This document shows positions 17,630-28,354 of a stretch of 64,000 nt of DNA, piece after piece. Origin of the DNA: Periplaneta americana (Eukaryota > Arthropoda > Insecta > Blattodea > Blattidae). Location of the stretch: contig NC_091132.1 of NCBI RefSeq assembly GCF_040183065.1, positions 158,818,102 through 158,882,101 on the forward strand, in the 5' to 3' direction. How positions within the stretch are numbered: position 1 is the stretch's first letter; the number at the start of each line of letters is the position of its first letter. The position numbers were made by a program, and so were the translations under genes. A model generated the notes under the pieces. That model made no database searches. It was not told the origin of the DNA and was given only the letters and a program-made list of their open reading frames with translations.

Positions 17630-17635
17630 CCAGAG

Positions 17636-19457
17636 TTCCGTAACAGAACACATTTCAATTTCTCATATATCTGAGAAGTGTGCTTGCCATGAGCTTCTTC
17701 TAATTGATATTTGTAGCCACAACCGGTGGCATTGTATCATACTAGGACAGACTCCTAGCCACTGATTTTATAGCAGAATAGTGTTAGCTAAAACTTTAAA
17801 AGTTGCATCGTTACATAGCAAATTTGACAAGAATTGGTTCCCTTTTACTATAAAGAAATTGTGCTTCTTTGATAGACTGAAAATCATTCTCTTCAATGCG
17901 TTCATTATTTCTACTATCTTTCCAAATCTTTTGCGTAATATAGGCCTCCTCTCAATGCAGGCCTCCTCTTTAATGCAGATTGTGAGGGTAAGGGAGTGTC
18001 TGAAAACTTTTCTTTGATTAGACCAATTCTAGAAAGTGATTAAAAAAATTTTTGCAGACTTGAAATTAACCTTTTCTACTTCTTTTGCAACCCCATACAG
18101 GCCATGATCAAGAGAATTAGGTGCATAAGATTAGGAAGTTAGCCTACAGAAATCATGTAAGCTGCTGCATATTTTAACATGAAAAGTACCGTTAGTCTTC
18201 AACATGATTCGAATATAACATTTCTGTCCTTGAATTAGCAAAATATGCTAAACTTTCAGAATTTTTCTCAGTTTTTTCGAACACAAAACTCTTGCCATCT
18301 TTAAGTATTGACTGATATACAGGTTTAAAATAGTTATTGAGTAATGTCAACTCTGAAGATGCATTATGTTTACATTATTGGCTTTTGTATCAGATCCCAA
18401 GGAATGCCAGAGCTTGCAAAACGTGACACTTATCGTACTAAAATTTATTTTTCTTTTCCCGAAGTGGAAAGTTCCTTAAATAGTGATTGTGTGTCTGCTC
18501 GCACTTAAGATATATTTCTGGAGAGTGGTTTGTTCCCTTTTGAGATATGTGTTTTTTATTTTCTGTGGCAACCTATCAAGAAACCATAGTAAAGGTATTA
18601 TACATTCCGTAATGCTAAATATATGTAAATAAAATGACAAATTGTCAGTTGTAATACCAGAATAAACAAATTTTCAGTAAGTGACAAAGATCATGGGCAA
18701 ACAGAATTGTAACAAATATTACTGAAATCCAATTTCTGGGAGATTTATTTAAACAAAAGGGTTATTCATTCGTCAGTCGCAAATTTTAAAATTCTTTGCA
18801 GAACGAGAAGTTACATCTTTGTTCGGATCAAATTTCTGCACATTTAAAAGGACAAAATTTAATTCTTTCAATCATTTATTACGACTATTACACTTTTACT
18901 AAGTCATACTACTTTTTAACAATAAAACGTACGAAAGGACGTCTTTCAACCAATCATGGCTGCTTATCACACAATTTTATCGTTTCCCTAGCATTTGTTT
19001 AATTTTATCGCTTCTCTAGAATTTGTTTCTTTTATCACTACCCTAGCATTTGTTTCTTTGTTTGCCAACATTTCACACTCCAAATTCTTTACAGCAGTAT
19101 AAACATGCTTTGCGATTGTAATTTGTTTCCCGCATAGGCAGTTGATTGAAAATGACGGTTCTGTTCAAACTTTTGATGAAGCTAACAATAGTGAAATAGA
19201 ATTTCATTAAGTGAATTAATATTTTATTTTATTAGGGTACTTTATTTCTTCTAATCTTTATATACTTTCTTCTAATTGTGTAAAAGTCAATTAAATCCCA
19301 ATCGAGTTTTGATTTCCTCTAGATAAATCAAACCCTCTAATGAGATTACTGTTAATATAATACACTGTTGATTTAAAATTTACTGAATATAGGACGGCTT
19401 TTAAGAAGTGTTACGTATGTGTGTTGTAATTGCTTTTCTATATATCTCAAATTGATG
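17636..19457. other. Intron 3 sequence, unassigned
   Basis: Only short AT-rich frames occur here on either strand, with no recognisable domain, repeat or splice pair. It is intronic to the zinc-finger gene. Confidence 0.5.
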
Positions 19458-20843
19458 CCTGGGGCCTGGTTCTCAAAAATACTAGTTTAGTAGTTCACCA
19501 GTTACTAGTTACCAGAGTATATTTCACCAGCTCTAGTAGATTGTTTCTCAAATTATTTTACCAGTCTAGTAACTTACGACAATTTTTCACTAGTTACATG
19601 ATCTCTTTCACTAGTCAGCTGATCGAGTTCATTTGTTTATAGCCATTGGTAGGTATTGTTATTTGAGGTTAGAAGGCTAAGTTGTTTGTGTTTTGATTCT
19701 TACTTCTCTCTTCTCTTGAAATTTCATCAATTGAAAGCAAATTAACTATACTCAATATGATTAATGAATCAAAGGATATATCATTCGGTGCTTTTTCAAG
19801 CATAATAACAAAAAATGATAAAGTAAACGAATGGACAAAAAAATTTGTAATATGTGAGGCTATGGAACTGATACCTCAGAACAAAGATTATTCATACGTT
19901 AGGGACACTTACTGGCCCAACATTGAGAAAGCATCTTTGACGAGTACCAATTCAAGTTCACAGTATCATAATATGAACACATTATGTAGCTAGTGGGTCT
20001 ACTGGCAACATGAATGTCACTTATGACTTGAAAAATTTGCTTCTTTTTTTTTTTTTTTTTTCCAGTTTTATGTTTGATCTATTCAGTAAATTAGTGTCGT
20101 TTTGTATTTAATTTGTAGGCTAAAGTTGACAATGTCAGAAGAACGGGCAGTGGAGGAGGAAAGCCAGCAAAAATTACTGCAGTTCATGAGTTGGTATCAG
20201 ATTATTAGGAAAAAAATTCTGCATGTGTTGCTGGTCTAGGGCAGAAAAACCAGATGGCATTGGAAAATAATCAACATCCCGATTTGTAGAGCAATTTGTA
20301 TTTGAAGCTTTGCTCATAATGCATGACTTCTATTTGTTTGTCTTGTTATGGCAGGTCCCACTATATTTAACAACTCTCCAAGCTTTTCAGCGCTTTATTT
20401 AAACCGTTCATTATATTTAAACAATGCTCCCATAAAGGAATAATAATTGTTCCTTCTCGATATAGTTTTAGCTCTTCTAATAACAACTTCTTTACTACTT
20501 CAATCGGAACCACTAAACCACATATATTAAAAAAAAACTACAATATTTTGTTTTGATTATCTGAGAAAATTTGTCACTGGTAACTGATAATACAGAAATC
20601 ACCAGTCTTTAGAGTCTTGTAGGAATATTCCTGTTGAATACTAGTATAATCAACTAGATTAGCATTTTGAGAAACAGAATCTCTTAGGAACTGGTGAAAT
20701 CGACCAATATTACTAGTCTGTGAACTGGTAATTACCACTTTACCCTTGTAGTTTCTAGAAACACAGACTTGTAAAACAAACTATTATTACTACTGTACAG
20801 ACTAGTATTACTAGTCTATGAGTTTTGAGAAACAGGCCCCAGG
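19458..20843 (+). mobile_element. PIF/Harbinger-like DNA transposon remnant
   Basis: Both ends carry CCTGGGGCCTG followed by G/T and TTCTCAAAA, in inverted orientation (19458-19478 and 20823-20843). Subterminal ACTAGT-rich repeats lie inside each end. The interior holds a two-exon Myb/SANT-like gene remnant (19757-20205), the partner protein of Harbinger transposases, but no transposase. The expected TWA target duplication is not seen; at the extended ends only TG/TG flanks match, so exact boundaries and superfamily are open. Confidence 0.65.
19757..20205 (+). pseudogene. Myb/SANT-like partner gene of the Harbinger-like element (two exons)
   Basis: Exon 1 starts at ATG 19757 and reads MINESKDISFG, then ITKNDKVNEWTKKF, then YVRDTYWPNIEKASL. 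This resembles the trihelix/Myb-like protein that binds Harbinger ends and aids the transposase. A good acceptor (AATTTGTAG, exon from 20119) starts exon 2: AKVDNVRRTGSGGGKPAKIT, ending in an in-frame TAG at about 20204. The R-x-T-G-x-G-G-G-K segment is characteristic of these proteins. The exon 1 donor is uncertain. The TAG cuts off the expected C-terminal region, so I call it a relic. Confidence 0.6.
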
Positions 20844-21100
20844 TGTTTGCTTTGCAATCGCAATGTCTAAATTACGGACTGTTTATGTGTTGTTTACATT
20901 GTGTAGACTACTTTATTTTTCTTTTGCATTTGTCTTTATGGTTACGATCAATGTATCTCTTTTGTGTAAAACTATAGCCTTAGCATACAGTTGTAAAATA
21001 AGGCTACCCCCCCCATTGGGGATACAATAATTATACATTACAAGTGTCGTGATATAAATGAAACTCTTAAGAAATGATAAAACTAGCACAATACACTCAC

Positions 21101-21171
21101 CTCTCAGTCAATAGTTTGTCCTCCTCTATAGATATTTCCACTTTCTGTTCCCCCAGACCGAAAGAATGTTC
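21101..21171 (-). CDS. C2H2 zinc-finger protein, exon 3
   Basis: On the minus strand a pyrimidine-rich CTCTCCTTAG acceptor precedes 71 nt reading EHSFGLGEQKVEISIEEDK and LLTE. It ends AG at a consensus donor, GTGAGTG. It starts in phase 0 after exon 2 and leaves two bases that combine with the first base of exon 4 to give Ser. The peptide is acidic, as expected for the linker between the leader and the finger array of insect zinc-finger regulators. Confidence 0.85.
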
Positions 21172-21696
21172 CTAAGGAGAGTAAATAAAAACGATAACTT
21201 CAGTTGGCCAACTAGTTCATTTGTTTCCTACATTTGGTATTTCACGTTCAATCCTAAAGTGTATAATGAAATTTTTTATTAAGATTGTAAGGCCTTGCAT
21301 TCAATATCAAATGGTCTTCCCAAACTGCTTTGAGTTATATCCTATATTCTTTTTCCTTAAATTCAGTTTTTGTCTGTATTAAAATGCATAAGACTCAACA
21401 TTGAAAATATATGCGCCAGGTTTATAGAGATATTGAAAATTATGTAATCAGAGTTAGTTACAATATTTGAGGTAAATATACAGGTAAAGGAAATTAAAAT
21501 AATTAATTCTTGTAGAGCCCCTACATATGAGTTATATTCGTTGGGGCATACCCAATAAATTTAAAAAAAAAAAAAAAATCAGTCCATACATATACAAATT
21601 GAAAGTTTTATTTTCTGAAAATGGAGGAGACTCTCTAATATGATAAATTCCTGTCAGATGAAATGTAGTAATATCAATATTATGAAAGCAGTAATA

Positions 21697-22541
21697 CAGT
21701 AAAATCCCTTGTATCTGGCACCCAAATAACCAGCAATACCAAAACAACGGCACTTTTGGCTAGGCCAAAAAAAAAGTCATTCATGTGAAAGGGAAGAGTC
21801 GGTCGAAGATGTGACTGGTTTTCATGGATCACACATGCCATATATCGTGTTTACTCTTTACATTGTTCACGCGTGAAGACATAGACATAAAAACCGATTT
21901 ATATCCCTGGAGTATATTGGGTAGCATCAGTAAGCTGTCACTTGGACCTTGCAAACAATGTGCTGAAACAATATCTTTAAATTTACCACTTGCACTCGCC
22001 CATTTTGAAGGGGTGTTGGATGAGTCTAAATAGGATAGTGTGAAATTCTCTGTTCCTACAGCGCGCAAAAATTTCATTCGAGTGATGCATAGTACCATGG
22101 CTATTACCGCTAAGCGCTGCTGTTGCATAATGTATTCCGTGAAAAGGAAGCGAAATATTTTTACGCTCAAATCATCGTGTTACTTCGTCTTCATATTTGC
22201 GACGTTGGCTACACTGCTCTTCACGTCACATGACTCACATGACCGCTATTTAAAATTGTCTTAAGGTTACGAAAGCTTTTAGTTTTTTTTTTTACACTAT
22301 TATGTATTACAATAATTATGAACTGATTAATGTACATTACCGTATTCAGTACTAAAAATGAACACTGTACGTATTTCAAAGCTTTATTTTTAAATATCTA
22401 TATAACAATTACTCAATTTCAACATGGAAAAAAATGTTTGTGCAGTAGTGTGTCTTTACATAACCTATAAACGTATTTTACAATTATCCAGCAAAATCAG
22501 TTATTCGGCACTGGTTTTGCCGGATATGAGGAATTCTACTA
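21697..22541. mobile_element. pogo/Tigger-like DNA transposon, non-autonomous
   Basis: The left end starts CAGTAAAATCCCTTGTATCT, then GGCACCC, the usual pogo-type terminal motif. The right end (to 22541) is its imperfect inverse, including GCCGGATATGAGG and CTACTA. TA dinucleotides flank both ends (21695-21696, 22542-22543), as expected for Tc1/mariner-pogo insertion. The interior has short frames on both strands. One + stretch near 22129 (MYSVKRKRNIFTLK) resembles the start of a pogo DNA-binding domain but is not continued. No catalytic region is present. Confidence 0.75.
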
Positions 22542-22542
22542 T

Positions 22543-22730
22543 AGTATCATTGGTAGAAATAGCAGTAGTAATAGATGTAATAGTAGCAATATTAGTGACC
22601 GTATTATTAGTGGTATTAATACTAACAGTATTTGTAATAGTAGTAATAGTACAAGTAGTAGCAGTGGTAGTGGCACTGATAGCAGCATTAGTAATATTAG
22701 TAGCAGTACAGAAAATAATACAGATTTTAT
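22543..22730. repeat. Degenerate (GTA/ATA)n trinucleotide stretch
   Basis: Codon-like triplets GTA, ATA, GTG and GCA repeat in phase, making a false Val/Ile-rich reading frame. It is an old, decayed trinucleotide microsatellite. It has the same GTA phase as the perfect array at 1-6228. Confidence 0.85.
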
Positions 22731-23612
22731 CATAAAGGAATGATGTTAGTTTTCACAGAAACATGTACTTAAATAATTTCATTATTGTTGCTATAAAAAG
22801 ACAAATAGACAATTACTCCGGTTAATATTTCATGAATTAAAGCAGTTTTCTTTGCAGATTCAAATGAGAAAGCACTGGCTTTGATTTTACATATGCAAAT
22901 TGGCTTTGTCAGTGTTTGTAAGAATCTAATTTTAGCGAAATTGAAGAGAATCAGAAATCGAAATGGACTAAGGTATGCATCCTGCAATTTGTTGTCGTCA
23001 TGGAAGCTTGTGGAAAATTTGAAGAGATCAGTTCCATGCCAAATAAAAAAACCTTACGCTATATAAAGTTCATAGAAAACGATATAAACGTTAATTTTGT
23101 AAGAAGTCCAGGTAATCATAGAAAATTTGGAATACAGAACAAGCAGCGAAATGATGAGCGATGAACAGTGTGGTGTACTCTCACAATTTGGTTTGTATCT
23201 GAATAACCCATACTCATTTACAATATTATTTAATTTTTCTATAATCTTACTTCTCAGCAAAGTTAAGGGATTTGAAAACCTTTGTCAGTTTTGAACAAAT
23301 CCATATATAACAGTTTGAACTGATCGCTCAAAAATAATTGCTAGACCACTGAGAGGAAGATAATGTCGTAAAATTAAAATGAAATCCTGTTCCTAAATAT
23401 AACAACTATCTACCAACTTGAGATAATCCTGTGTTATCTATCGTAAATATATGTTTAACAAATATTATATTTCAAATCTAAAATCAAAGCAATTTAAAAT
23501 GAAGATAATACCTAAGAAAGAGCTAATAACACATAGTATCCTAGCACTGTTAAAGGCTTGATATACTAAATACATTGCCATTCTATCTGTAATGAGTTAG
23601 TGAAACTCTCAC

Positions 23613-23735
23613 CTCTACTTCGCACTTCACAGGCAATGGACTGTCCTCCATTTTTATCTCTGAAGTGAGATAATACCGCTGGTCCAAGCATTCTGTCTTC
23701 ATGCCTGTCGCTTGCAGATCCCATAAGTTCTCATC
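23613..23735 (-). CDS. C2H2 zinc-finger protein, exon 2
   Basis: An ATTCTGTAG acceptor precedes 123 nt (41 codons) with a GAG/GTGAGAG donor. It reads DENLWDLQATGMKTECLDQR, then YYLTSEIKMEDSPLPVKCEV, then E. It keeps phase 0 at both ends. The alternating acidic and IKMED/KCEVE motifs are typical of the leader of insect C2H2 regulators, and this composition is unlike the surrounding intronic repeats. It continues directly into exon 3 (EHSFGLGEQ). Confidence 0.88.
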
Positions 23736-23857
23736 CTACAGAATTCAATGAATAATTCAATTTACCAATTTTAAAGTTGACTTCATGTGTAATAGGTATC
23801 TCTTTGGTCCTGAGTTGCAGTCAGTGGCTGCTACTGTCAACACAGGTGGGTGTCAAG

Positions 23858-24055
23858 TCATTACGTCTAAGGACAGCAGGTCTAATGGACAGTAGATCTA
23901 ATAAAACTTGAAGTCTAATAAAAAAAATGACCAATAATAACTCAGGTCTAAAAGAAAAATGTCTAATGTCTAAATGTGTACATAACATTTACGTCTAATG
24001 TGTAAAAGTCCAAATTAAATTTACGTTTAATGTGTAAATTTCTAAATATAATGTA
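23858..24055. repeat. Cluster of GTCTAA motifs (partner cluster inverted at 27310-27395)
   Basis: GTCTAA or close variants occur about eight times in this stretch, for example CGTCTAAGGAC, AGGTCTAATGG and AAGTCTAATAA. The mirror-image cluster at 27310-27395 carries TTAGAC motifs in the opposite orientation. Together they look like repeat-rich ends of a decayed element that surrounds the material between them. Confidence 0.55.
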
Positions 24056-24188
24056 TGTATAAATCTCAAACAATTTTAACAATACTTACTAAAAAAATGA
24101 TATTGAACATACGTTTCCTTAGTAATACAGTACCTTGTCAGTTTCAGAAAATTTTTAGTAAGATGAATACATATACTATTAATTCGCA

Positions 24189-24829
24189 ATGGAGATTTAT
24201 CCTTCGAACAGGTGGAAAAATTCAAATATCTTGGAGCAACAGTAACAAATATAAATGACACTCAGGAGGAAATTAAATGCAGAATTAATATGCGAAATGC
24301 CTGTTATTATTCGGTTGAGAAGCTTTTGTCATCTAGTCTGCTGTCAAAAAATATGAAACATATATTCCCAGTTGTTCTGTATGGTTGTGAAAATTGGACT
24401 CTCACTTGAAGAGAGGAACAGAGATTAAGGGTGTTTGAGAATAAGGTTCTTAGGAAAATATTTGGGGCTAAGAGGGATGAAGTTACAGGAGAATGGAGAA
24501 AGTTACACAACGCAGAACTGCATGCATTGTGTTCTTCACCTGACATAATTAGGAATATTAAATCCAGACGTTTGAGATGGGCAGGGCATGTAGCACATAT
24601 GGGCGAATCCAGAAATGCATATAAAGTGTTAGCTGTGAGACCGGAGGGAAAAAGACCTTTGGGGAGGCTAAGACGTAGATGGGAGGATAATATTAAAATG
24701 GATTTGAGGGAGGTGGGATATGATGTTAGAGACTGGATTAATCTTGCTCAGGATAGGGATCGATGGCGGGCTTATGTGATGGCGGCAATGAACCTCCGGG
24801 TTCCTTAAAAGCCGTTTATAAGTTGTAAG
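24189..24829 (+). mobile_element. 5'-truncated LINE, family 1, with 12-bp target duplication
   Basis: The insertion is flanked by TATTAATTCGCA at 24177-24188 and 24830-24841. It encodes the C-terminal end of a LINE ORF2: VEKFKYLGATVTN, then PVVLYGCENWTLT, then VFENKVLRKIFGAKRDEVTG, then RLRWAGHVAHMGESRNAYKV, then MNLRVP and stop. One TGA (near 24408) and a likely deletion near 24355 break the frame. This region follows the reverse-transcriptase core. Two more copies of the same family lie at 47023-47995 (+) and 60681-61990 (-). It sits in intron 1 of the zinc-finger gene. Confidence 0.92.
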
Positions 24830-24841
24830 TATTAATTCGCA

Positions 24842-25452
24842 TAAAGGTAAAAATATTATTGTTCACAAGATTGAGAAGTAGAACCAGCAATAGGATCTAC
24901 TAGAGATGTTCACTCAGAGACGCTTACAAAGCTACTTGTGTCACTAATGAGGACTTGGATAACATTCAAGTCTACAAAATGTGGAATGTGTTTTATCTTG
25001 TATTAAATAGATTCCAAAAAACTATAGTGTTGAAGGATGGCACTCGAAATTCCAAAAAAATTATTATATCTCATCATGCATCCATATGGAAGTTTTTAGA
25101 ATATATAGTGTTCTGGCAGGACATGGATGAGTTCAGCATCCCGTAAAGAAATCGTACGAAATTAATCAAAGACAAGTTGAGAGAATGGTAACAAGTTACC
25201 AGAAGATAAAGATCGCGGAGAAATTGATTTGTACTTGAGAACTTTAAGGTACAGGCAAATTCCATGCTGTACCGGAAAATGAAAATGAACATTAATCTAT
25301 ATTTCCATTGCTCAACTATTTCAACAATAGGCCTACTGTATTTTACTCCTGAGTTGTAACTTGTATGTAATAAACAATATACAGGTAAGAGATGTATTAT
25401 TGTTATAATTTAGACATAATAGTATTAGAAGTCATTGCAAGTTAGACTATGT
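24842..25452. other. Intron 1 sequence, unassigned
   Basis: Short AT-rich frames only. A moderately long + frame at 24955-25146 has no domain I recognise. No repeat boundary was seen. Confidence 0.45.
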
Positions 25453-26383
25453 ATTGTCGGACCATTGGATCTGTGCCCCGGTAAGATATGCGAACTGAAC
25501 CCTAATTCCTATCTCAGCCTCAGTAATTCATTTCTTTCCCTGCATTCCTCTCTCTCTCTCTCTTTCTCTCTCCACTACTCACAATTTTGAGCCTTCTTGC
25601 GGGATAGTTTATTAGCACTTGCAGTCCAGTGTTGTCAATTCAACATGAACACTGTAGCAAGGAGTGGTGAAAGAAATATTATTAAGCAAGTACGTAATAG
25701 CATTTTGCGATGAAGAGAAACAAACAGGTCAATATTTCTTTCCTATAAATAAGGCAAAGAAAAGAGCAGCTGCGATCGCTGGTGAGGCTTATTTTATTTC
25801 AATTGATTACGTATTAAAATTACTTACTTATTTAATACCAATACAACATGTTATGTAATTTATTTAGGCAGGTTAGAGCGCCTAATAAAGAAAATGAGGA
25901 GAGACGGAGTCTGTGCAGGAGATGAAAAGCTAGAATCACCAGGGAAGAACAGATCAAGGGAACCTTTAATTCTTGTAGATGATATGAACCGATGTATATT
26001 TTAAGAAGAAAGATACAAAAATTTTATACCGTGCAGAAAGAAGTTCCGACATTGAAGAAATTACTGAAGGTTGCGAGAGAACCAATAATTTCCACGGTTG
26101 GAGAGAAACGCTACGGAAAGTGATTCGAGACATGGGATTTAGGTTTAAAATATGTAGAAATACAAGATGTATTTTGACTGAAAGAAATTATATTGTAGCA
26201 TGGAGGACCAGTTATTTATGACACCGTTTGATGAAAGTTTGGCAACATCCCTATTCGGTAAGGTTCGTGGCCTGCTGTTTAACGTGGTGGGAGGAAAGTG
26301 GATGGAATGGAGTGAGTACAGGTGTTAACTTTTCCAAGAACGACGACAGCGCTGAAGGGGCATAGATCCGATGGTCCGACAAT
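25453..26383 (+). mobile_element. IS630/Tc1-type DNA transposon, internally deleted
   Basis: Ends are inverted repeats of about 27 bp: ATTGTCGGACCATTGGATCT at the left (25453) and its inverse, with two mismatches, ending at 26383. The + strand interior carries the N-terminal half of a spliced transposase (25664-26220). The catalytic DDE/D half is missing, so the copy is non-autonomous. A CT-rich tract lies near 25550. Target duplication at the ends is not clear. Confidence 0.75.
25664..26220 (+). pseudogene. Transposase N-terminal half (IS630/Tc1-like), with intron
   Basis: Exon 1 reads FPINKAKKRAAAIAG and stops at a donor (GCTG/GTGAGG, about 25780). After an 80-90 bp intron, a TTATTTAG acceptor (about 25867) leads into RLIKKMRRDGVCAG, LESPGKNRSREPLILVDD and, after frameshifts, RETLRKVIRDMGFRFKICRN and then TERNYIVAWR. 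The order (helix-turn-helix region, RLPxPGKKR-like linker, LRKxxxxMGFRFK) matches insect IS630-type transposases that cut and paste DNA. Stops and frameshifts near 26000-26100 and loss of the DDE region show it is dead. Confidence 0.65.
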
Positions 26384-27300
26384 GGTATTAGACATTTTTG
26401 TAAATTGGACTAGGTTGTATTAGACTTGGTTTCATAGACAAAATATCATTATACTCAGTGCTGCACTTGGAAACAAATTTTAGGGGGTACTGTTGAAATC
26501 TCATTGGTCAGATTAGACTATGTATGGACTCGTACTGCACTTCTTTTCCAAGGTCATTTCCTCGCCAAGCAGTCTCCTCTGCAGACCTCCTTTCAGGTCT
26601 CAGCCACAATTTTATTGCATATAAGGCAAGAAATTAAAGGCTGACATTGGTGGCCTAATACTTTTTAGGAAGAAGAGCCTTAAGAATCCTTTCACTGGAA
26701 GAATATTCCTTTTCTTAGTGCAGATATCATTCACTACAGTAATGCTCATTCACATTCACATTCTTTCGTTGAAATTCGAATATGTAACTGGACTCAAGAT
26801 TCATGAACAAACGAAAAGTAACAATATTTCTCTCCTCTAGCAAACAGCTAGCAGTACGTCTGAGCGAGTTTTAAAAATTAGTAAATCAGTGCAGCGGAAT
26901 TCTTGAGGTGCCACACCATAAAATTAATGTTATGCGAAGGCATCTACGCAAGTTTTGAAAGTAGTGAATCGGGTGTAGCAGATTTCTTGAGGTGCCATGC
27001 CATGAAGTTAGTGTTAATTACTTCTAGAAATAAGATGGCGGTATGCAAGCTTGAAATTAACAAATCACAACTACTCCTGAAGTGACAGACCATGGTTTTC
27101 GATAAAACAACGAATGAACAAGCGTTTAAGCATTGGATATGAGATGCCAGTCGCTACTTTTATGCCAAAATCAAAATGTTTTTCAAATAGCTAACATCCT
27201 CCATTTAAAGATTATTTAAACATAATGAATATATTTTCGAGTCTATATTTTTTTCCAGTACGGTAACAGCGAGTTTTAATTTCAGACGGTATGGTGTACT
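26384..27300. other. Intron 1 sequence with weak internal duplication
   Basis: No gene is supported. Two related segments, AGTGCAGCGGAATTCTTGAG near 26888 and a diverged version near 26968, share a downstream GAGGTGCCA block. This looks like an old local tandem duplication of about 80 bp. Confidence 0.45.
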
Positions 27301-27309
27301 GGCTCAACT

Positions 27310-27395
27310 ACAGCACTGATTAGACATACAAAATTAGATCTGTCATTAGACCTAAAATCCTTAGACCTACTGATCTCTAACCGCAGGTGACAAAT
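27310..27395. repeat. Inverted partner of the GTCTAA cluster
   Basis: TTAGAC motifs (GATTAGACATA, CATTAGACCTA, CCTTAGACCTA) and a following CGCAGGTG are the reverse complement of the arrangement at 23838-23900 (CAGGTGGG, then GTCTAAGG, AGGTCTAA, AGATCTAA). The two clusters are about 3.4 kb apart. Confidence 0.55.
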
Positions 27396-27837
27396 TACAC
27401 AAAAGAATTGAAGGTAACCTAGCAAACTAGCCCTTAAAAGCTACAATAAATCACTGATAATAGGCCAGGCATTCCACCTTAAACAATTTTCATACTTTAA
27501 TATGTGTAAAAGAGTGAGATTTATATTATACACAGTGAGTTTAAATTTATTTTCGAATTGCGTAATTTATTATGTACTTAGAACAAGACCAAAGTGGAAC
27601 TATTAATCATATTTCAAAAGAAAAACTGCAAACATCCAACCACATAGTTGTTTGACGTAATTATAGTCTCCAGTGGTCTTCGCTTTCATAAAATTCCTGT
27701 GGACCTCTGAAAAAAAGAACTAAGGAAGACACTAGCATAGTGCTTTGTGTGGAATGTGGCATTTTATGAGACAGAAACACGGACATTACGATGAAGTTCA
27801 TAGAAACAAGTAGAACTATTTCAAATGTGGGTGTTTT

Positions 27838-28346
27838 TAGTCGTTTATTTTACGTCACTTTATCAACTACAATGATTATCTAGCATCTCGATGATATGAA
27901 GATAATAATGCCAGCACAATGACTCCAGAGTCCACCGCCGAAAGTCACCCAGCATTTGCTCTTTTCCTTTTTAGTTGGTTATTTAACGACACATATCAAC
28001 TACTAGGTTATTTAGCATCGATGAGATTGGTGATGGCAAGATGGTACTTGCCGAGGTGAAACCAAGGATTCGTCATATATTACCTGGCATTCACCTTATG
28101 GTTGAGGAAAACCTCGGAAAAACCCCAACCAAGTAATCACCCCAAGCGAGGATCGAACTCACGCCCGAGCGCAACTTGAATCCCGCAGGCAAGTACCTTA
28201 ACTGAATGAGCCACGCCAGTCGCTCATTTGCTCTTAATGGGTTGAGGGAAAACTCTGGGAAAAACCTCAATCAGGTCACTTGTCACAACCAGGATTTGAA
28301 CCCGGATCTGCTCATTTAACGGTCACTCATTCTCATCGTTACTCCA
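27838..28346 (-). mobile_element. SINE family B copy split by a family A SINE
   Basis: 27838-27963 is the 3' body and 28225-28346 is the tRNA-like head of one minus-strand family B SINE, diverged from the other copies. The two parts are separated by a family A SINE (27964-28224) flanked by CATTTGCTCTT at 27953-27963 and 28225-28235. The family B copy is therefore older than the family A insertion. Confidence 0.85.
27964..28224 (-). mobile_element. SINE family A inserted in a family B SINE
   Basis: The minus-strand copy has its tRNA-like head at the right (inverse of GTGGCTCATTCAGTTAAGG) and its tail at the left (CTTTTCCTTTTTAG). It is flanked by the 11-bp duplication CATTTGCTCTT. The same body is seen at 9353-9612. 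Confidence 0.9.
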
Positions 28347-28354
28347 CAGTGATG

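Noticed and set aside
21829-22170. 113-codon minus-strand frame inside the pogo-like element
   Set aside because: No domain is recognisable and it overlaps unrelated + frames; it is probably chance in a decayed element.
22424-22735. Val/Ile-rich 103-codon frame resembling a membrane protein
   Set aside because: It is a translation of a decayed GTA/ATA microsatellite.
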